Source of the DNA: Xenophilus azovorans DSM 13620
GTDB taxonomy: Bacteria; Pseudomonadota; Gammaproteobacteria; Burkholderiales; Burkholderiaceae_C
NCBI RefSeq assembly: GCF_000745855.1
Contig: NZ_KN050766.1
Location: 279,567 to 343,566, forward strand
Length of the DNA: 64,000 nucleotides
Direction: 5' to 3'
In this document: positions 54,487-63,589 of the stretch, in pieces
Numbering within the stretch: the first letter of the stretch is position 1
Layout: every line of letters begins with the position of its first letter
Notes under the pieces: model-generated
Seen by the model: only the letters and a program-made list of their open reading frames with translations
The model's database searches: none
What the model was told of the DNA's origin: nothing
Program-made: the position numbers and the translations under genes

Positions 54487-55218
54487 ATGGAGACTTTCGT
54501 GCTAGATGAGCGACCTTCGGAGTCCTCCAGTTCCCGGACCGAGCGCGCCTACGAGCGCCTGCGCCAGGAAATCCTTCGGGGTGAGCTCGCGCCCAACGAA
54601 CGGCTGCGCGCGGCGGATCTCGACAAGCGCTTTCATCTAGGCCTCACGCCCATCCGCGAGGCGCTGGCGAGGCTGGGCAGCGAAGGGCTGGTCGCGGTCG
54701 AGGCCCACCGCGGGGCGCGCGTGGTGGAGTCGTCCATCGCCGAGTTCACCGACCTGATGAAGGCGCGGCGGGAGATCGAGCGGCTCTGCCTGTCGGACGC
54801 CATCGAGCACGGCGACGCGCGCTGGGAAGCGGGGGTGGTGGCGGCGCTGCATGTGCTGCAGCGCACGCCGCTGCCGGATTTCTCCCGGCCGGATGCGCTG
54901 GCATCGGAGTGGGAAGACCGGCATCGCCAGTTCCATGCAGCACTGGTCGGCGCCTGCCGCTCGCAGTGGCTGTTGCGCTTCTGGAACCAGCTGACCGACC
55001 ACTCGCAGCGCTATCGCAAGATCCGCCTGGAGAGCACGCACCTGGTTGCGCGCGACGTCAATGCCGAGCACCAGGCCATCGTCGATGCCGTGCTGGCGCG
55101 CGACACCCAGGCCGCCGTGTCGCTGATGGAGCGGCACCTGTCGGAGACCGAGCGTGCCGTGCTGCACGCCGCCGCGAACGGCACGCCGGGCTTCGACAAA
55201 CGCGGCGCGAGCGGGTAG
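54487..55218 (+). CDS. GntR/FCD-family transcriptional regulator
   Basis: 243 residues. Winged helix-turn-helix at about 15-80 (RAYERLRQEILRGELAPNERL, LTPIREALARLGSEGLV) and an FCD ligand domain (about 90-230) with the metal-coordinating histidines and arginine expected in DRHRQFHAALV and VNAEHQAIVDAV. Likely repressor of the adjacent porin-Bug-enzyme cluster and of itself. The start is either ATG 54487, nearly leaderless, or GTG 54499, which has GGAG six bases upstream; the latter removes four residues. Confidence 0.9.
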   Translation: METFVLDERPSESSSSRTERAYERLRQEILRGELAPNERLRAADLDKRFHLGLTPIREALARLGSEGLVAVEAHRGARVVESSIAEFTDLMKARREIERLCLSDAIEHGDARWEAGVVAALHVLQRTPLPDFSRPDALASEWEDRHRQFHAALVGACRSQWLLRFWNQLTDHSQRYRKIRLESTHLVARDVNAEHQAIVDAVLARDTQAAVSLMERHLSETERAVLHAAANGTPGFDKRGASG

Positions 55219-55261
55219 GGTGAGGGCCTCGCTGCCGTAGCGCGTCGACCCGACCCCACAC

Positions 55262-56200
55262 ATGCCCGACCTGATCCTCCACCACTACGCCAGTTCGCCC
55301 TTTTCCGAGAAGGCCCGCCTGCTGCTGGGCCACAAGAAGCTGGCCTGGAAGTCGGTGATCATCCCGCCGGTGATGCCCAAGCCGCAGCTCGTGGCCCTCA
55401 CCGGCGGCTACCGGCGTGCGCCGGTGCTGCAGATCGGCGCCGACATCTACTGCGACACCGCCCTCGTCGCCGACGTGCTGGAGCACCTGCAGCCCGAACC
55501 GCCGCTGTACCCCGAGCCGGAAAAGGGCCTCTCGCGCATCCTCGCCCAGTGGGCCGACAGCCAGCTCTTCTGGGCCGCCATGGCCTACAGCCTGCAGCCC
55601 AAGGGCGCGGCCGAGGTCTTCGCCGGCGCGCCGCCCGAGGCGGCCAAGGCCTTCGCGGAAGACCGCGCGAAGATGAGCGCCGGCAACATGGCGCGGCTGC
55701 GGCCGGGCGACGCCGCCGCGGCCTACAAGTCCTACCTGCGGCGCCTGTCGGACATGCTGGACGACAAGCCCTTCCTGCTCGGCGAAGTGCCCTGCATCGC
55801 CGACTTCGCCGCCTACCACGGGCTCTGGTACACCCGCCGCGTGCATGCGGTGAAGGACATCCTCCAGCTCACGCCCGCCGTGCTGGACTGGATGGACGGC
55901 ATCCAGGCGATCGGCCACGGCAGCTTCGAGAAGATCACGGCCGCCGACGCCATCGCCGCCGCGCAGGCCGCCACGCCGCACACGCTGCTGGCCGACAGCA
56001 CCTTCCAGGACGAGCACGGCATCCCGCTGGGCAGCGCCGTCACCGTGCGCGCCGAGAGCTTCGGCCCGGAAGAGACCGCCGGCACGCTGGTCGCGGCCAC
56101 GCGCACGCACTACACGCTGGCGCGACAGGCGGACGGCGCCGGCACGGTGCATGTGCACTTCCCGCGCATCGGCTACGTGCTGAGGGCGGCGCGCGACTGA
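55262..56200 (+). CDS. Glutathione S-transferase-like protein with C-terminal extension
   Basis: 312 residues. Thioredoxin-like N-domain (HHYASSPFSEKARLLLGHKKL; APVLQIG with cis-proline; CDTALVADVLE), helical GST C-domain to about residue 235, then an extra beta-rich segment of some 75 residues (PLGSAVTVRAESFGPEETAGTL and on). The active-site serine/cysteine of GST is not obvious beyond SSPFS. It may bind glutathione and a hydrophobic ligand; the extension is of unknown role. First gene of a rightward set of four. Confidence 0.82.
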   Translation: MPDLILHHYASSPFSEKARLLLGHKKLAWKSVIIPPVMPKPQLVALTGGYRRAPVLQIGADIYCDTALVADVLEHLQPEPPLYPEPEKGLSRILAQWADSQLFWAAMAYSLQPKGAAEVFAGAPPEAAKAFAEDRAKMSAGNMARLRPGDAAAAYKSYLRRLSDMLDDKPFLLGEVPCIADFAAYHGLWYTRRVHAVKDILQLTPAVLDWMDGIQAIGHGSFEKITAADAIAAAQAATPHTLLADSTFQDEHGIPLGSAVTVRAESFGPEETAGTLVAATRTHYTLARQADGAGTVHVHFPRIGYVLRAARD

Positions 56201-56232
56201 TCGGCGGCCGCACGCAGGCACGCGGCACGGCG

Positions 56233-58023
56233 ATGCGGACACGGGCCTCCCTCTTTTCACGGCCGCGGCGGCTGCTGCTGTCGGCGGCCGCGGCGATGCC
56301 CTGGCTCGGCCGCCTGCCCGCCGCCCGCGCCGCGGCGCCCACGGTTCGCCCTGGCGAGCCGGGCTGGCCCGACGAGGCCGACTGGCAGCGCCTGGGGGTC
56401 GCCACCGGCGGTGCGCTGATGCGTGTCGAGTCACCCTGGCCAGCGGCGCGGCAGGACCCCGCCGAAGCCGAGCGCCTGCTGCGCGCGCTGAAGAACCCGT
56501 ACTTCACGCGCGACAGCGTGGCGCTGACGCAGACGCTGGGCTACGTCGACGCATGGACCTCGCAGCCCAGCGCCTGGGCGGTGGCCGCGCGCAACGCGCA
56601 GGAGGTGGCGGCGGCGGTGGACTTCGCGCGCACGCGGCGCGTCCGGCTGGCGGTGAAGGGCGGCGGCCATGCCTACCAGGGCACCTCGAACGCGGCCGGC
56701 TCGCTGCTGGTGTGGACGCGCCGCATGAACGACGCCGCCGTGCACGAGGACTTCGTGCCCGAGGGCTGCGCCGGCCGCCTGCCGCCGCAGCGCGCCGTCA
56801 CCCTGGGCGCGGGCGCCGTCTGGGGCGAGGCTTACGACGCCGTCACCACCCGCGCCGGCGGCTACGTGCAGGGCGGCGGCTGCATGACGGTGGGCGTGGC
56901 CGGGCTGGTGCAAAGCGGCGGCTTCGGCAGCTTCTCCAAGGCCTTCGGCCTGGCCTCGGCCAGCCTGCTGCAGGCCGAGGTGGTGACGGCCGACGGGGCG
57001 GTGCGCACCGTCAACGCCTGCCGCGATCCCGAACTGTTCTGGGCCCTCAAGGGCGGTGGCGGCGGCAGCTTCGGCGTCGTCACGCGGCTGACGCTGAAGG
57101 TGCACCCGCTGCCGCGCACCTTCGGCGCGATCGAGATGACGGTGCAGGCCGCCTCGCCCGAGGCCTTCCGCCGCTTGATCGCGCAAACGCTCGGCTTCGC
57201 GCGCACGGCGCTGCTCAGCCCGCACTGGGGCGAGCAGATCCGCCTGCTGCCCGGGGAGCGGCTGCAGGTGAGCATGGTCTTCCAGGGCCTGAACCGGGCC
57301 GAGGCGGGCGCCGTCTGGCAGCCCTTCATCGATGCGGTGCAAGCGGCGCCGGAGGAAGTGCGCTTCCTGTCCTCGCCGCTGGTGGTCGGCACCTCGGCGC
57401 GCGACTTCTGGGCGCCGTCGTGGATCAAGCGCAGCCTAGGCTTCCAGGCCCGCGACGAGCGCCCCGGCGCGCCGGCCACCAACGTCTTCTGGCCCGGCGA
57501 TCAGGGCCAGGCCGGGCAGGTGCTGCACGGCTACGCGTCCACCTGGCTGCCGGCCGCCCTGCTGCACGGCGAGGCGCCGGGCGCGCTGGCCGACGCGCTG
57601 TTCGCCGCCAGCCGCGAGAGCGGCCTGTCGCTGCACTTCAACAAGGGGCTCGCCGGCGCCCCGCCCGAAGTGCTGGCCGCGGCCCGCGACACAGCCATGA
57701 ACCCGGCCGTGCTGGACGCCTTCGCCCTGCTCATCATGGGCGCCGGCGAGCAGCCGGCCTATCCGGGCCTGCCGGGCCACGAACCGCAGGTCGAGCGGGG
57801 CCGCGCACGCGCCGCCGCCATCCGCCGCGGCATGGCGGCGCTGCGGCAGGTGGTGCCCGACGGCGGCGCCTACCTGTCCGAGAGCGATTACTTCCAGCCC
57901 GACTGGCCGCGCGCCTTCTGGGGCGGCCACCATGCGCGGCTGCTGGCCGCCAAGCGTCGCTACGATCCCGACGGCCTGTTCACCGTGCACCACGGGGTTG
58001 GCAGCGAGCCGGGCGTCGGTTGA
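56233..58023 (+). CDS. Exported FAD-linked oxidase of berberine-bridge type
   Basis: 596 residues. The N-terminus has a twin-arginine-like signal (SRPRRLLLSAAAA) with cleavage after ARA. PCMH-type FAD domain with GGGHAYQGTS and GGGCMTVGVAG: His146 and Cys217 stand at the two positions used for bicovalent FAD attachment in berberine-bridge enzymes. The C-terminal BBE motif is YFQPDWPRAFWGGHHARLLAAKRRYDPDGLF. Tat export would fit a folded flavoprotein. Oxidises an unknown substrate, perhaps a sugar or aromatic alcohol. Translational frame upstream of 56233 is a shadow of the GST gene. Confidence 0.88.
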   Translation: MRTRASLFSRPRRLLLSAAAAMPWLGRLPAARAAAPTVRPGEPGWPDEADWQRLGVATGGALMRVESPWPAARQDPAEAERLLRALKNPYFTRDSVALTQTLGYVDAWTSQPSAWAVAARNAQEVAAAVDFARTRRVRLAVKGGGHAYQGTSNAAGSLLVWTRRMNDAAVHEDFVPEGCAGRLPPQRAVTLGAGAVWGEAYDAVTTRAGGYVQGGGCMTVGVAGLVQSGGFGSFSKAFGLASASLLQAEVVTADGAVRTVNACRDPELFWALKGGGGGSFGVVTRLTLKVHPLPRTFGAIEMTVQAASPEAFRRLIAQTLGFARTALLSPHWGEQIRLLPGERLQVSMVFQGLNRAEAGAVWQPFIDAVQAAPEEVRFLSSPLVVGTSARDFWAPSWIKRSLGFQARDERPGAPATNVFWPGDQGQAGQVLHGYASTWLPAALLHGEAPGALADALFAASRESGLSLHFNKGLAGAPPEVLAAARDTAMNPAVLDAFALLIMGAGEQPAYPGLPGHEPQVERGRARAAAIRRGMAALRQVVPDGGAYLSESDYFQPDWPRAFWGGHHARLLAAKRRYDPDGLFTVHHGVGSEPGVG

Positions 58024-58160
58024 AGGGCCGCCGTCGCGGGAAGGACTGACAGCCGGGCGCCGTTCGCGCTTCAATGGCGTCCGCGTCGCTGCCGCCATGC
58101 ATGCAGGCCGGCAGCGGTCGAGACATCCACCTCTTCCTTCCGACTGAAAGGCGTTTCTCC

Positions 58161-59075
58161 ATGATCCAGGACTTCCAAGGCAAGACGGCCGTGCTCACCG
58201 GCGCCGGCTCCGGCTTCGGCCTCGAATGCGCGCGCATCGGCGCCGCCCGCGGCATGAACCTGGTGCTGGTGGACGTGCAGCAGGACGCACTGGACCAGGC
58301 CGAGGCCGAGATGAAGGCCGCGGGCGCGCAGGTGCTCGCGCGCAAGGTCGACGTGGCCGACGCCGGCCAGATGGAGGCCCTGGCCGCCGCCGTGAAGGAG
58401 CGCTTCGGCGCGCCGCACTTCGTCTTCAACAACGCCGGCGTGGGCGCCGGCGGCCTGGTGTGGGAGAACACCGTCGCCGACTGGGAATGGGTGCTGGGCG
58501 TGGACCTGTGGGGCGTGATCCACGGCGTGCGCCTGTTCGTGCCGATGATGCTGGAGGCCGCGGCGAAGGACCCGTCGTACCGCGGCCACGTGACCAACAC
58601 CGCCAGCATGGCCGGCCTGCTCACGCCGCCCAACATGGGCATCTACAACGCGGCCAAGGCCGCGGTGGTGAGCCTGACCGAGACCATGTACCAGGACCTG
58701 CGCCTGGTGACCGACCAGATCGGCGCCAGCCTGCTGTGCCCGTACTTCGTGCCCACCGGCATCACCCACAGCGAGCGCAACCGACCGGGCGGCGCGCCGG
58801 CGCAGAGCCAGCTCACCAAGAGCCAGTTGATCGGCCAGGCGATGACGGAGAAGGCCGTCACCAGCGGCAAGATCACCGCCGCCGAGGTGGCGCACAAGGT
58901 CTTCCAGGCGATCAGCGACGACCAGTTCTACGTGTTCAGCCACGAGAGCCCCAAGGCGCTGGGCAACATCACCAGCCGTATGGAGAACATCGTCGCCATG
59001 CGCAATCCGGCCGACCCGTTCCTGGCGCAGCCGGAGATCGGCGCCAGGCTGCGTGCGCAGCTGCGCGCCGGCTGA
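58161..59075 (+). CDS. Short-chain dehydrogenase/reductase, 304 residues
   Basis: TGAGSGFG near 12-19, VDVQQD after the second strand (NAD preference), NNAGVG, catalytic YNAAK, and FVPTGITHSERNRP. Longer than the classical SDR by a C-terminal helical segment. ATG at 58161 follows GAAAGGCG. Twelve bases before the SRPBCC gene. Substrate unknown. Confidence 0.88.
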   Translation: MIQDFQGKTAVLTGAGSGFGLECARIGAARGMNLVLVDVQQDALDQAEAEMKAAGAQVLARKVDVADAGQMEALAAAVKERFGAPHFVFNNAGVGAGGLVWENTVADWEWVLGVDLWGVIHGVRLFVPMMLEAAAKDPSYRGHVTNTASMAGLLTPPNMGIYNAAKAAVVSLTETMYQDLRLVTDQIGASLLCPYFVPTGITHSERNRPGGAPAQSQLTKSQLIGQAMTEKAVTSGKITAAEVAHKVFQAISDDQFYVFSHESPKALGNITSRMENIVAMRNPADPFLAQPEIGARLRAQLRAG

Positions 59076-59087
59076 GGGGGCTCGGGC

Positions 59088-59495
59088 ATGGCCACGCTGC
59101 GCCAGGAATTCGTCGTCGACGCCGCGCCGGCGCTGGTGTGGGACGTGCTGCGCGACTTCGGCGCCGTGCACACGCGCCTGGCGCCCGGCTTCGTCGCCGA
59201 CTGCGTGCTGGAGGAGGGCGGCCAGGTGCGCCGCATCCGCTTCGCCAACGGCTACGAGGTGCGCGAGCGGCTGGTCGGCATCGACGAGCAGGCGCGGCGC
59301 CTGGCCTACACCGTGGTGGGCGGACGGGCCGAGCACCACCACGCCAGCGCGCAGGTGCTGGCCGAGCCCGACGGCCGCTCGCGCTTCGTCTGGATCACCG
59401 ACGTGCTGCCCGACGCGGCGGCCGGCCCCATCGGCGCCATGATGGCCGTGGGCATGCCGGCGATGCAGAAGACGCTGGCCGCGCTGGCGGCGTAG
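59088..59495 (+). CDS. SRPBCC (polyketide cyclase/START-like) protein
   Basis: 135 residues with the helix-grip signature: EFVVDAAPALVWDVLRDFGAVH at the N-terminus, RERLVGIDEQARRLAYTVV in the middle and a long C-terminal helix MMAVGMPAMQKTLAALAA. Members bind hydrophobic ligands in a deep cavity; some are cyclases or MxaD-like. Likely co-transcribed with the preceding SDR. Confidence 0.83.
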   Translation: MATLRQEFVVDAAPALVWDVLRDFGAVHTRLAPGFVADCVLEEGGQVRRIRFANGYEVRERLVGIDEQARRLAYTVVGGRAEHHHASAQVLAEPDGRSRFVWITDVLPDAAAGPIGAMMAVGMPAMQKTLAALAA

Positions 59496-59500
59496 CCGCA

Positions 59501-60223
59501 TCAGGCAGCCAGGGCCGCCTTCTGCATGCCGGCGGCCCGATGGACGGCCGGCGCCGGCGCAAGCCACCGGTCCACCAGCGCATCGATGCGCGCATGCGCC
59601 AGCGCCACCGACCGCGCAAGGCGCTCGCCTCCGTGCTCCTCGTGCTCGATGGCGATGCCGTGCACCTCGGTGATGCCGATGAAGCCCAGCACCGTGCGCA
59701 CGGCAGGGTCCAGGTGGTTCATCGCGGCCATCGCGCCCCCATCGTCGAAGCCGTGGCCGCCGCGCGAACTGAGCAGGACGGCCTGGCGCGGCCGGTCGGC
59801 CAGCAGGGGCACGTAGGGATCGTCGCCGCGCGCCGGGTCGAAGTCGAAGGTGCGGCCGATGCGCACGATGTGGTCCAGCCAGGCCTTGAAGGCGGCCGGC
59901 GGGCCGAAGTTGTACATCGGCACGCCCAGCACCAGCAGGTCGGCGCGCAGCAGTTCGTTCACCAGGGCGTCGCTGTGCGCCAGCACCGTGCGCTGCGCCG
60001 GCGACCGGTTGGCCTCGGGCGTGAAGGCGGCATGGATCCATTCGCCGGACAGCGCAGGGGGCGGCTGCAGCCCGACGTCGCGGTAGCTCACCGCGTCCTG
60101 CGGGCGGGCGCGCGTCCAGCGCGCGACGAAGCGGTGGCTCAGCGCGCGGGTGAGCGAGCCGTGCGGGTGTTCGCCGGCGCGGCCGGGGCGGGCGCTGGCG
60201 TCCAGGTGCAGAAGATGGGTCAT
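59501..60223 (-). CDS. FMN-dependent NADH-quinone oxidoreductase/azoreductase-like flavoprotein
   Basis: 240 residues, flavodoxin-like fold. FMN phosphate loop LHLDASARPGRAGEH at the N-terminus, LLVLGVPMYNFGPPAAFKAWLDHIVRIGRTF and LLSSRGGHGF around the isoalloxazine. AzoR-type enzymes reduce quinones and azo dyes with NADH. Divergent from the LysR gene at 60351, which probably controls it. It ends five bases from the SRPBCC gene. Confidence 0.9.
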   Translation of the reverse strand: MTHLLHLDASARPGRAGEHPHGSLTRALSHRFVARWTRARPQDAVSYRDVGLQPPPALSGEWIHAAFTPEANRSPAQRTVLAHSDALVNELLRADLLVLGVPMYNFGPPAAFKAWLDHIVRIGRTFDFDPARGDDPYVPLLADRPRQAVLLSSRGGHGFDDGGAMAAMNHLDPAVRTVLGFIGITEVHGIAIEHEEHGGERLARSVALAHARIDALVDRWLAPAPAVHRAAGMQKAALAA

Positions 60224-60350
60224 GGCGGGATTCCTCGATGGATGGATGAGAACTGCTCAGCAGCTTGGAGCTGGCAGATCGAATCTAGGAGCCGCTGTGC
60301 CTCGTGACAAACGACGATTTCTGGCGGCAATTGGAAAATAGAATTCATCC

Positions 60351-61274
60351 ATGGATCACCCACGCTCGCTGCCCTCCCTCTCGGCGCTGCGTGCCTTCGA
60401 GGCTGCGGCGCGGCACCGCAGCGCCAAGCTCGCCGCGCAGGAGCTGTCGGTCACGCCCACGGCGATCAGCCACCAGGTACGCCAGCTCGAGGACACGCTG
60501 GGCCTGGCGCTGTTCGTGCGCACGCCGCGCCAGCTGGTGCTCACCGCGCAGGGGCAGGTGCTGCAGAAGGCGCTCACCGAGTCCTTCGACGCGATGGCGC
60601 AGGCGGTGGCAGGCCTGCATGCGGCGCCGGCGCGCCAGACGGTCACGCTCTCGGCCACGCCCGCGGTGGTCGCGCGCTGGCTGCTGCCGCGGGTGCCGCA
60701 ACTGGTGGCCCGCCATCCGCAGCTTTGCCTGCGCTTCCACGTCTCCCACGCACCGGTGCCGCTCGACGGTGTGACGGCCGACATGGCCATCCGCTACGGC
60801 CGCGGCCGGTGGCCGGGCCTGGTGGCCGAGAAGCTGTTCGACACGCTGTTCGTGCCGGCGTGCAGCCCGGCGCTGGGCCTGCGCCGGCGTGCCGACCTGG
60901 TGCGCCACACGCTGCTGCACTTCGAGCCGCTCGGCGCGAAGAGCGCCGAGATCGGCTGGGCCGCGTGGCAGAAGCGTGCCCGCGTGCCCGGGCTGGACGT
61001 GCAGGCCGGGCCGGCGTTCTCCGACGAAACCCTCACGGTCTCCGCCGCGCTGAGCGGGCAGGGCGTGGCGCTGATGGGCCGCGTGCTGGTGGAGGACGAA
61101 CTGCGCAGGGGCACCCTGGTCCAGCCCTTCGGCCCCGGGCTGCAGGGCCAGCCCTTCCACCTGGTGTACCCGGTGCAGCGGCGCGACGACCCATCGCTGC
61201 GCGCGGTGCGCGACTGGGTGCTGGAGGGCGCGCTCAGCGATGCATCGGCACCGCCGGCGGCGCCAGTTCGGTGA
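60351..61274 (+). CDS. LysR-family transcriptional regulator (GcvA-like)
   Basis: 307 residues. N-terminal helix-turn-helix (about 8-65; ALRAFEAAARHRSAKLAAQELSVTPTAISHQVRQLE) and an effector domain of the GcvA/AmpR kind. Divergent from the azoreductase gene with 127 bp between, the classical LysR arrangement. In that gap CTGCT-C-AGCAG (about 60254) is a small palindrome but no clear T-N11-A box was found. The last 41 bp overlap the end of the convergent aldo/keto reductase gene. Confidence 0.92.
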   Translation: MDHPRSLPSLSALRAFEAAARHRSAKLAAQELSVTPTAISHQVRQLEDTLGLALFVRTPRQLVLTAQGQVLQKALTESFDAMAQAVAGLHAAPARQTVTLSATPAVVARWLLPRVPQLVARHPQLCLRFHVSHAPVPLDGVTADMAIRYGRGRWPGLVAEKLFDTLFVPACSPALGLRRRADLVRHTLLHFEPLGAKSAEIGWAAWQKRARVPGLDVQAGPAFSDETLTVSAALSGQGVALMGRVLVEDELRRGTLVQPFGPGLQGQPFHLVYPVQRRDDPSLRAVRDWVLEGALSDASAPPAAPVR

Positions 61275-62277
61275 ACTGGCCGTTCCAGTAGGGGTAGTGG
61301 GGGTAGGGCGGCGTGACGGCGCTGGCCGCGTCCAGGCGGGCCATCTGCGCCGGCGTGAGCTGCCAGCCGATGGCGCCCAGGTTCTGGCGCAGCTGCGCCT
61401 CGTCGCGCGCGCCGATCAGCACGCTGCTCACGGTGGGCCGCTGCAGCAGCCAGTTCAGGGCAATCTGCGGCACGCTGCGGCCGGTTTCTTCCGCGACCGC
61501 GTCGAGCGCGTCGACCACGCGGTACAGGCGCTCTTCCTCCACCGGCGGCGCGGAGCCCGCGGTGTCGTGCAGGCGGCTGCCGGGCGGCAGCGGCTGGCCG
61601 CGCCGGATCTTCCCGGTCAGGCGGCCCCAGCCCAGCGGGCTCCACACCAGCGCGCCCAGGCCCTGGTCCAGGCCCAGCGGCATCAGGTCCCACTCGTAGT
61701 CGCGGCCGACGAGCGAGTAGTACGCCTGGTTGGCGACGAAGCGCTCGGTGCCCAGCCGGTCGGCCGCGGCCAGCGCCTTCATCAGTTGCCAGCCGGCGAA
61801 GTTGGAGGCGCCGATGGCCCGCACCTTGCCCGCGCGCACCAGGTCGTCGAGGGTGCGCAGCATCTGCTCCACCGGCGTGGCGGCATCGAAGGCGTGCAGT
61901 TGCAGGATGTCGATGTGGTCGGTTTGCAGCCGCCGCAGTGCCGCCTCGGTCGCTTCGACGAGGTGGTGGCGCGACCAGCCGGCGTCGTTGGGGCCGTCGC
62001 CCGCGCGCAGCGTCAGCTTGGTGGAAATGATCGCGCGATGGCGCCGGCCGGCCAGCGCGGCGCCGAGGATCTCCTCCGATGCGCCGTCGGAGTACACGTC
62101 CGCGGTGTCGAAGAGGCTCACGCCGTGCTCCAGGCACAGGTCGATCATCCGCCGCGCTTCCTCCAGGCCGGCGTTTCCCCAGGCGCTGAAGAGCGGCCCG
62201 CGCCCGCCGAAGGTGCCGGCGCCGAAGCCCAGCACCGGCACGCGGAAGCCGGAGCGGCCGAGCAGTCGATATTCCAT
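61234..62277 (-). CDS. Aldo/keto reductase
   Basis: 347 residues, TIM-barrel NADPH reductase. Catalytic tetrad visible: Asp and Tyr in FDTADVYSDG, Lys in ISTKLTL and His in LQLHAFD. NADP-binding end LIGARDEAQLRQNLGAI. Its 3' end overlaps the LysR gene by 41 bp in opposite direction. Downstream of and co-directional with the MFS gene; probably one transcript. Confidence 0.92.
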   Translation of the reverse strand: MEYRLLGRSGFRVPVLGFGAGTFGGRGPLFSAWGNAGLEEARRMIDLCLEHGVSLFDTADVYSDGASEEILGAALAGRRHRAIISTKLTLRAGDGPNDAGWSRHHLVEATEAALRRLQTDHIDILQLHAFDAATPVEQMLRTLDDLVRAGKVRAIGASNFAGWQLMKALAAADRLGTERFVANQAYYSLVGRDYEWDLMPLGLDQGLGALVWSPLGWGRLTGKIRRGQPLPPGSRLHDTAGSAPPVEEERLYRVVDALDAVAEETGRSVPQIALNWLLQRPTVSSVLIGARDEAQLRQNLGAIGWQLTPAQMARLDAASAVTPPYPHYPYWNGQFTELAPPAVPMHR

Positions 62278-62306
62278 GTGTCGATTCCTAGAAAAAAGTG
62301 GAGGTT

Positions 62307-63497
62307 TCAGGTGCCCAGCGCTTCGCAGCGCACCGGCCGCTGGCGCCGCTCCAGCACCTGGCTGCCGAGCGCCAGCACCAGCCCGGCCAGCGTCAGCGCC
62401 GCGGCGGCCAGGCCCAGGTTCATCAGGCCCGGCCGGCCCGGCTGGTGCGCGATGACCGCGCCGCCCACCCACGCGCCCAGCGCGTTGCCGAGGTTGAAGG
62501 CGGCGATGTTCAGGCTGGAGGCCAGGTTCTGCCCGGCGCCGGCGGCCTGCTCCAGCACGCGCATCTGCAACGGCGCCACGGTGGCGAAGGCCGCCACCCC
62601 GAGCACGGCGATGAAGGCCACGGCCAGGGCGGCATGCGGCATCGCCCAGCGCGCCGCGGCCAGCACCAGCGCCAGGGCGAGCAGGGTGCCGACGGCGGCG
62701 CGCATCGCGCCGCGGTCCGCAAGCCGGCCGCCGAGCAGGTTGCCCACCGCCAGCCCGCCGCCGAAGAGCAGCAGCACCGGCGAGACCGCCGATTCGGGCA
62801 GGCCGCTCACCCGCGTCAGCAGCGGCTGCACGTAGGTGTAGAAGGCGAACACGCCGGCAAAGCCCAATACCGTCATCGCCAGCCCCAGCCAGACCTGCGG
62901 GCGGCGCAGCACGGCCAGTTCCTCGCGCAGCGGCGCGGGCTCGGCGTGGCCGCCGTCGCGCGGCACGAAGCGCCACAGCACCGCCAGCGCCACGATGCCG
63001 ATGGCCGTGACCGCCCAGAACGCCGAACGCCAGCCGAAGTGCAGGCCGATCCACGCGCCCGCCGGCACGCCCAGCAGCGTGGCCGCCGTCAGGCCGGTGA
63101 ACATCAGCGCGATGGCCGAGGCGCGCCGCTCCGGCGGCACCAGTCCGGTCGCCACCACGGAGCCGACGCCGAAGAAGGTGCCGTGCGCCAGCGAGGTGAG
63201 CACGCGGGCGGCCATCAGCGTGCCGTAGTCCGGCGCCAGCGCGCAGGCCAGGTTGCCGAGCGTGAAGATGGCCATCAGTGCCAGCAGCACCGTCCTGCGC
63301 GGCAGGCGCCGGGTGGCCAGGGTCAGCAACGGGGCGCCGACAGCCACGCCGATGGCGTAGCCCGAGATCAGCAGGCCGGCCGAGGGGATGGAGACATGGA
63401 GGTCCGCCGAGACCTGCAGCAGCAGGCCCATGATGACGAACTCGGTGGTGCCGATGCCGAAGGCGCCGGCAGTGAGGGCGAGAAGTGCGAGAGGCAT
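62307..63497 (-). CDS. MFS transporter, AraJ/YdhP-type drug or sugar efflux
   Basis: 396 residues with about twelve hydrophobic segments. N-terminus LALLALTAGAFGIGTTEFVIMGLL, and motif A-like LATRRLPRRTVLLALM between segments 2 and 3, both hallmarks of the arabinose-efflux (DHA1) subfamily. Exports small molecules or drugs. Divergent from a LysR gene at the right edge, the likely regulator of this MFS-reductase pair. Confidence 0.9.
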   Translation of the reverse strand: MPLALLALTAGAFGIGTTEFVIMGLLLQVSADLHVSIPSAGLLISGYAIGVAVGAPLLTLATRRLPRRTVLLALMAIFTLGNLACALAPDYGTLMAARVLTSLAHGTFFGVGSVVATGLVPPERRASAIALMFTGLTAATLLGVPAGAWIGLHFGWRSAFWAVTAIGIVALAVLWRFVPRDGGHAEPAPLREELAVLRRPQVWLGLAMTVLGFAGVFAFYTYVQPLLTRVSGLPESAVSPVLLLFGGGLAVGNLLGGRLADRGAMRAAVGTLLALALVLAAARWAMPHAALAVAFIAVLGVAAFATVAPLQMRVLEQAAGAGQNLASSLNIAAFNLGNALGAWVGGAVIAHQPGRPGLMNLGLAAAALTLAGLVLALGSQVLERRQRPVRCEALGT

Positions 63498-63557
63498 GAT
63501 GCTTCGTACTGTGCGGGCCGGCGCCTTCGATGAATAGAATGCCGCATCGACAAGAAG

Positions 63558-63576
63558 CTGTGAGTTGAATTCACAG
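63558..63576. promoter_or_regulatory. Inverted repeat between MFS and LysR genes
   Basis: CTGTGA-N7-TCACAG, with TGAATTCA in its middle-right, in the 92-bp gap between divergent starts at 63497 and 63590. Length and position suit a LysR regulator site. Confidence 0.5.
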
Positions 63577-63589
63577 AAAAAGGAAGCTC

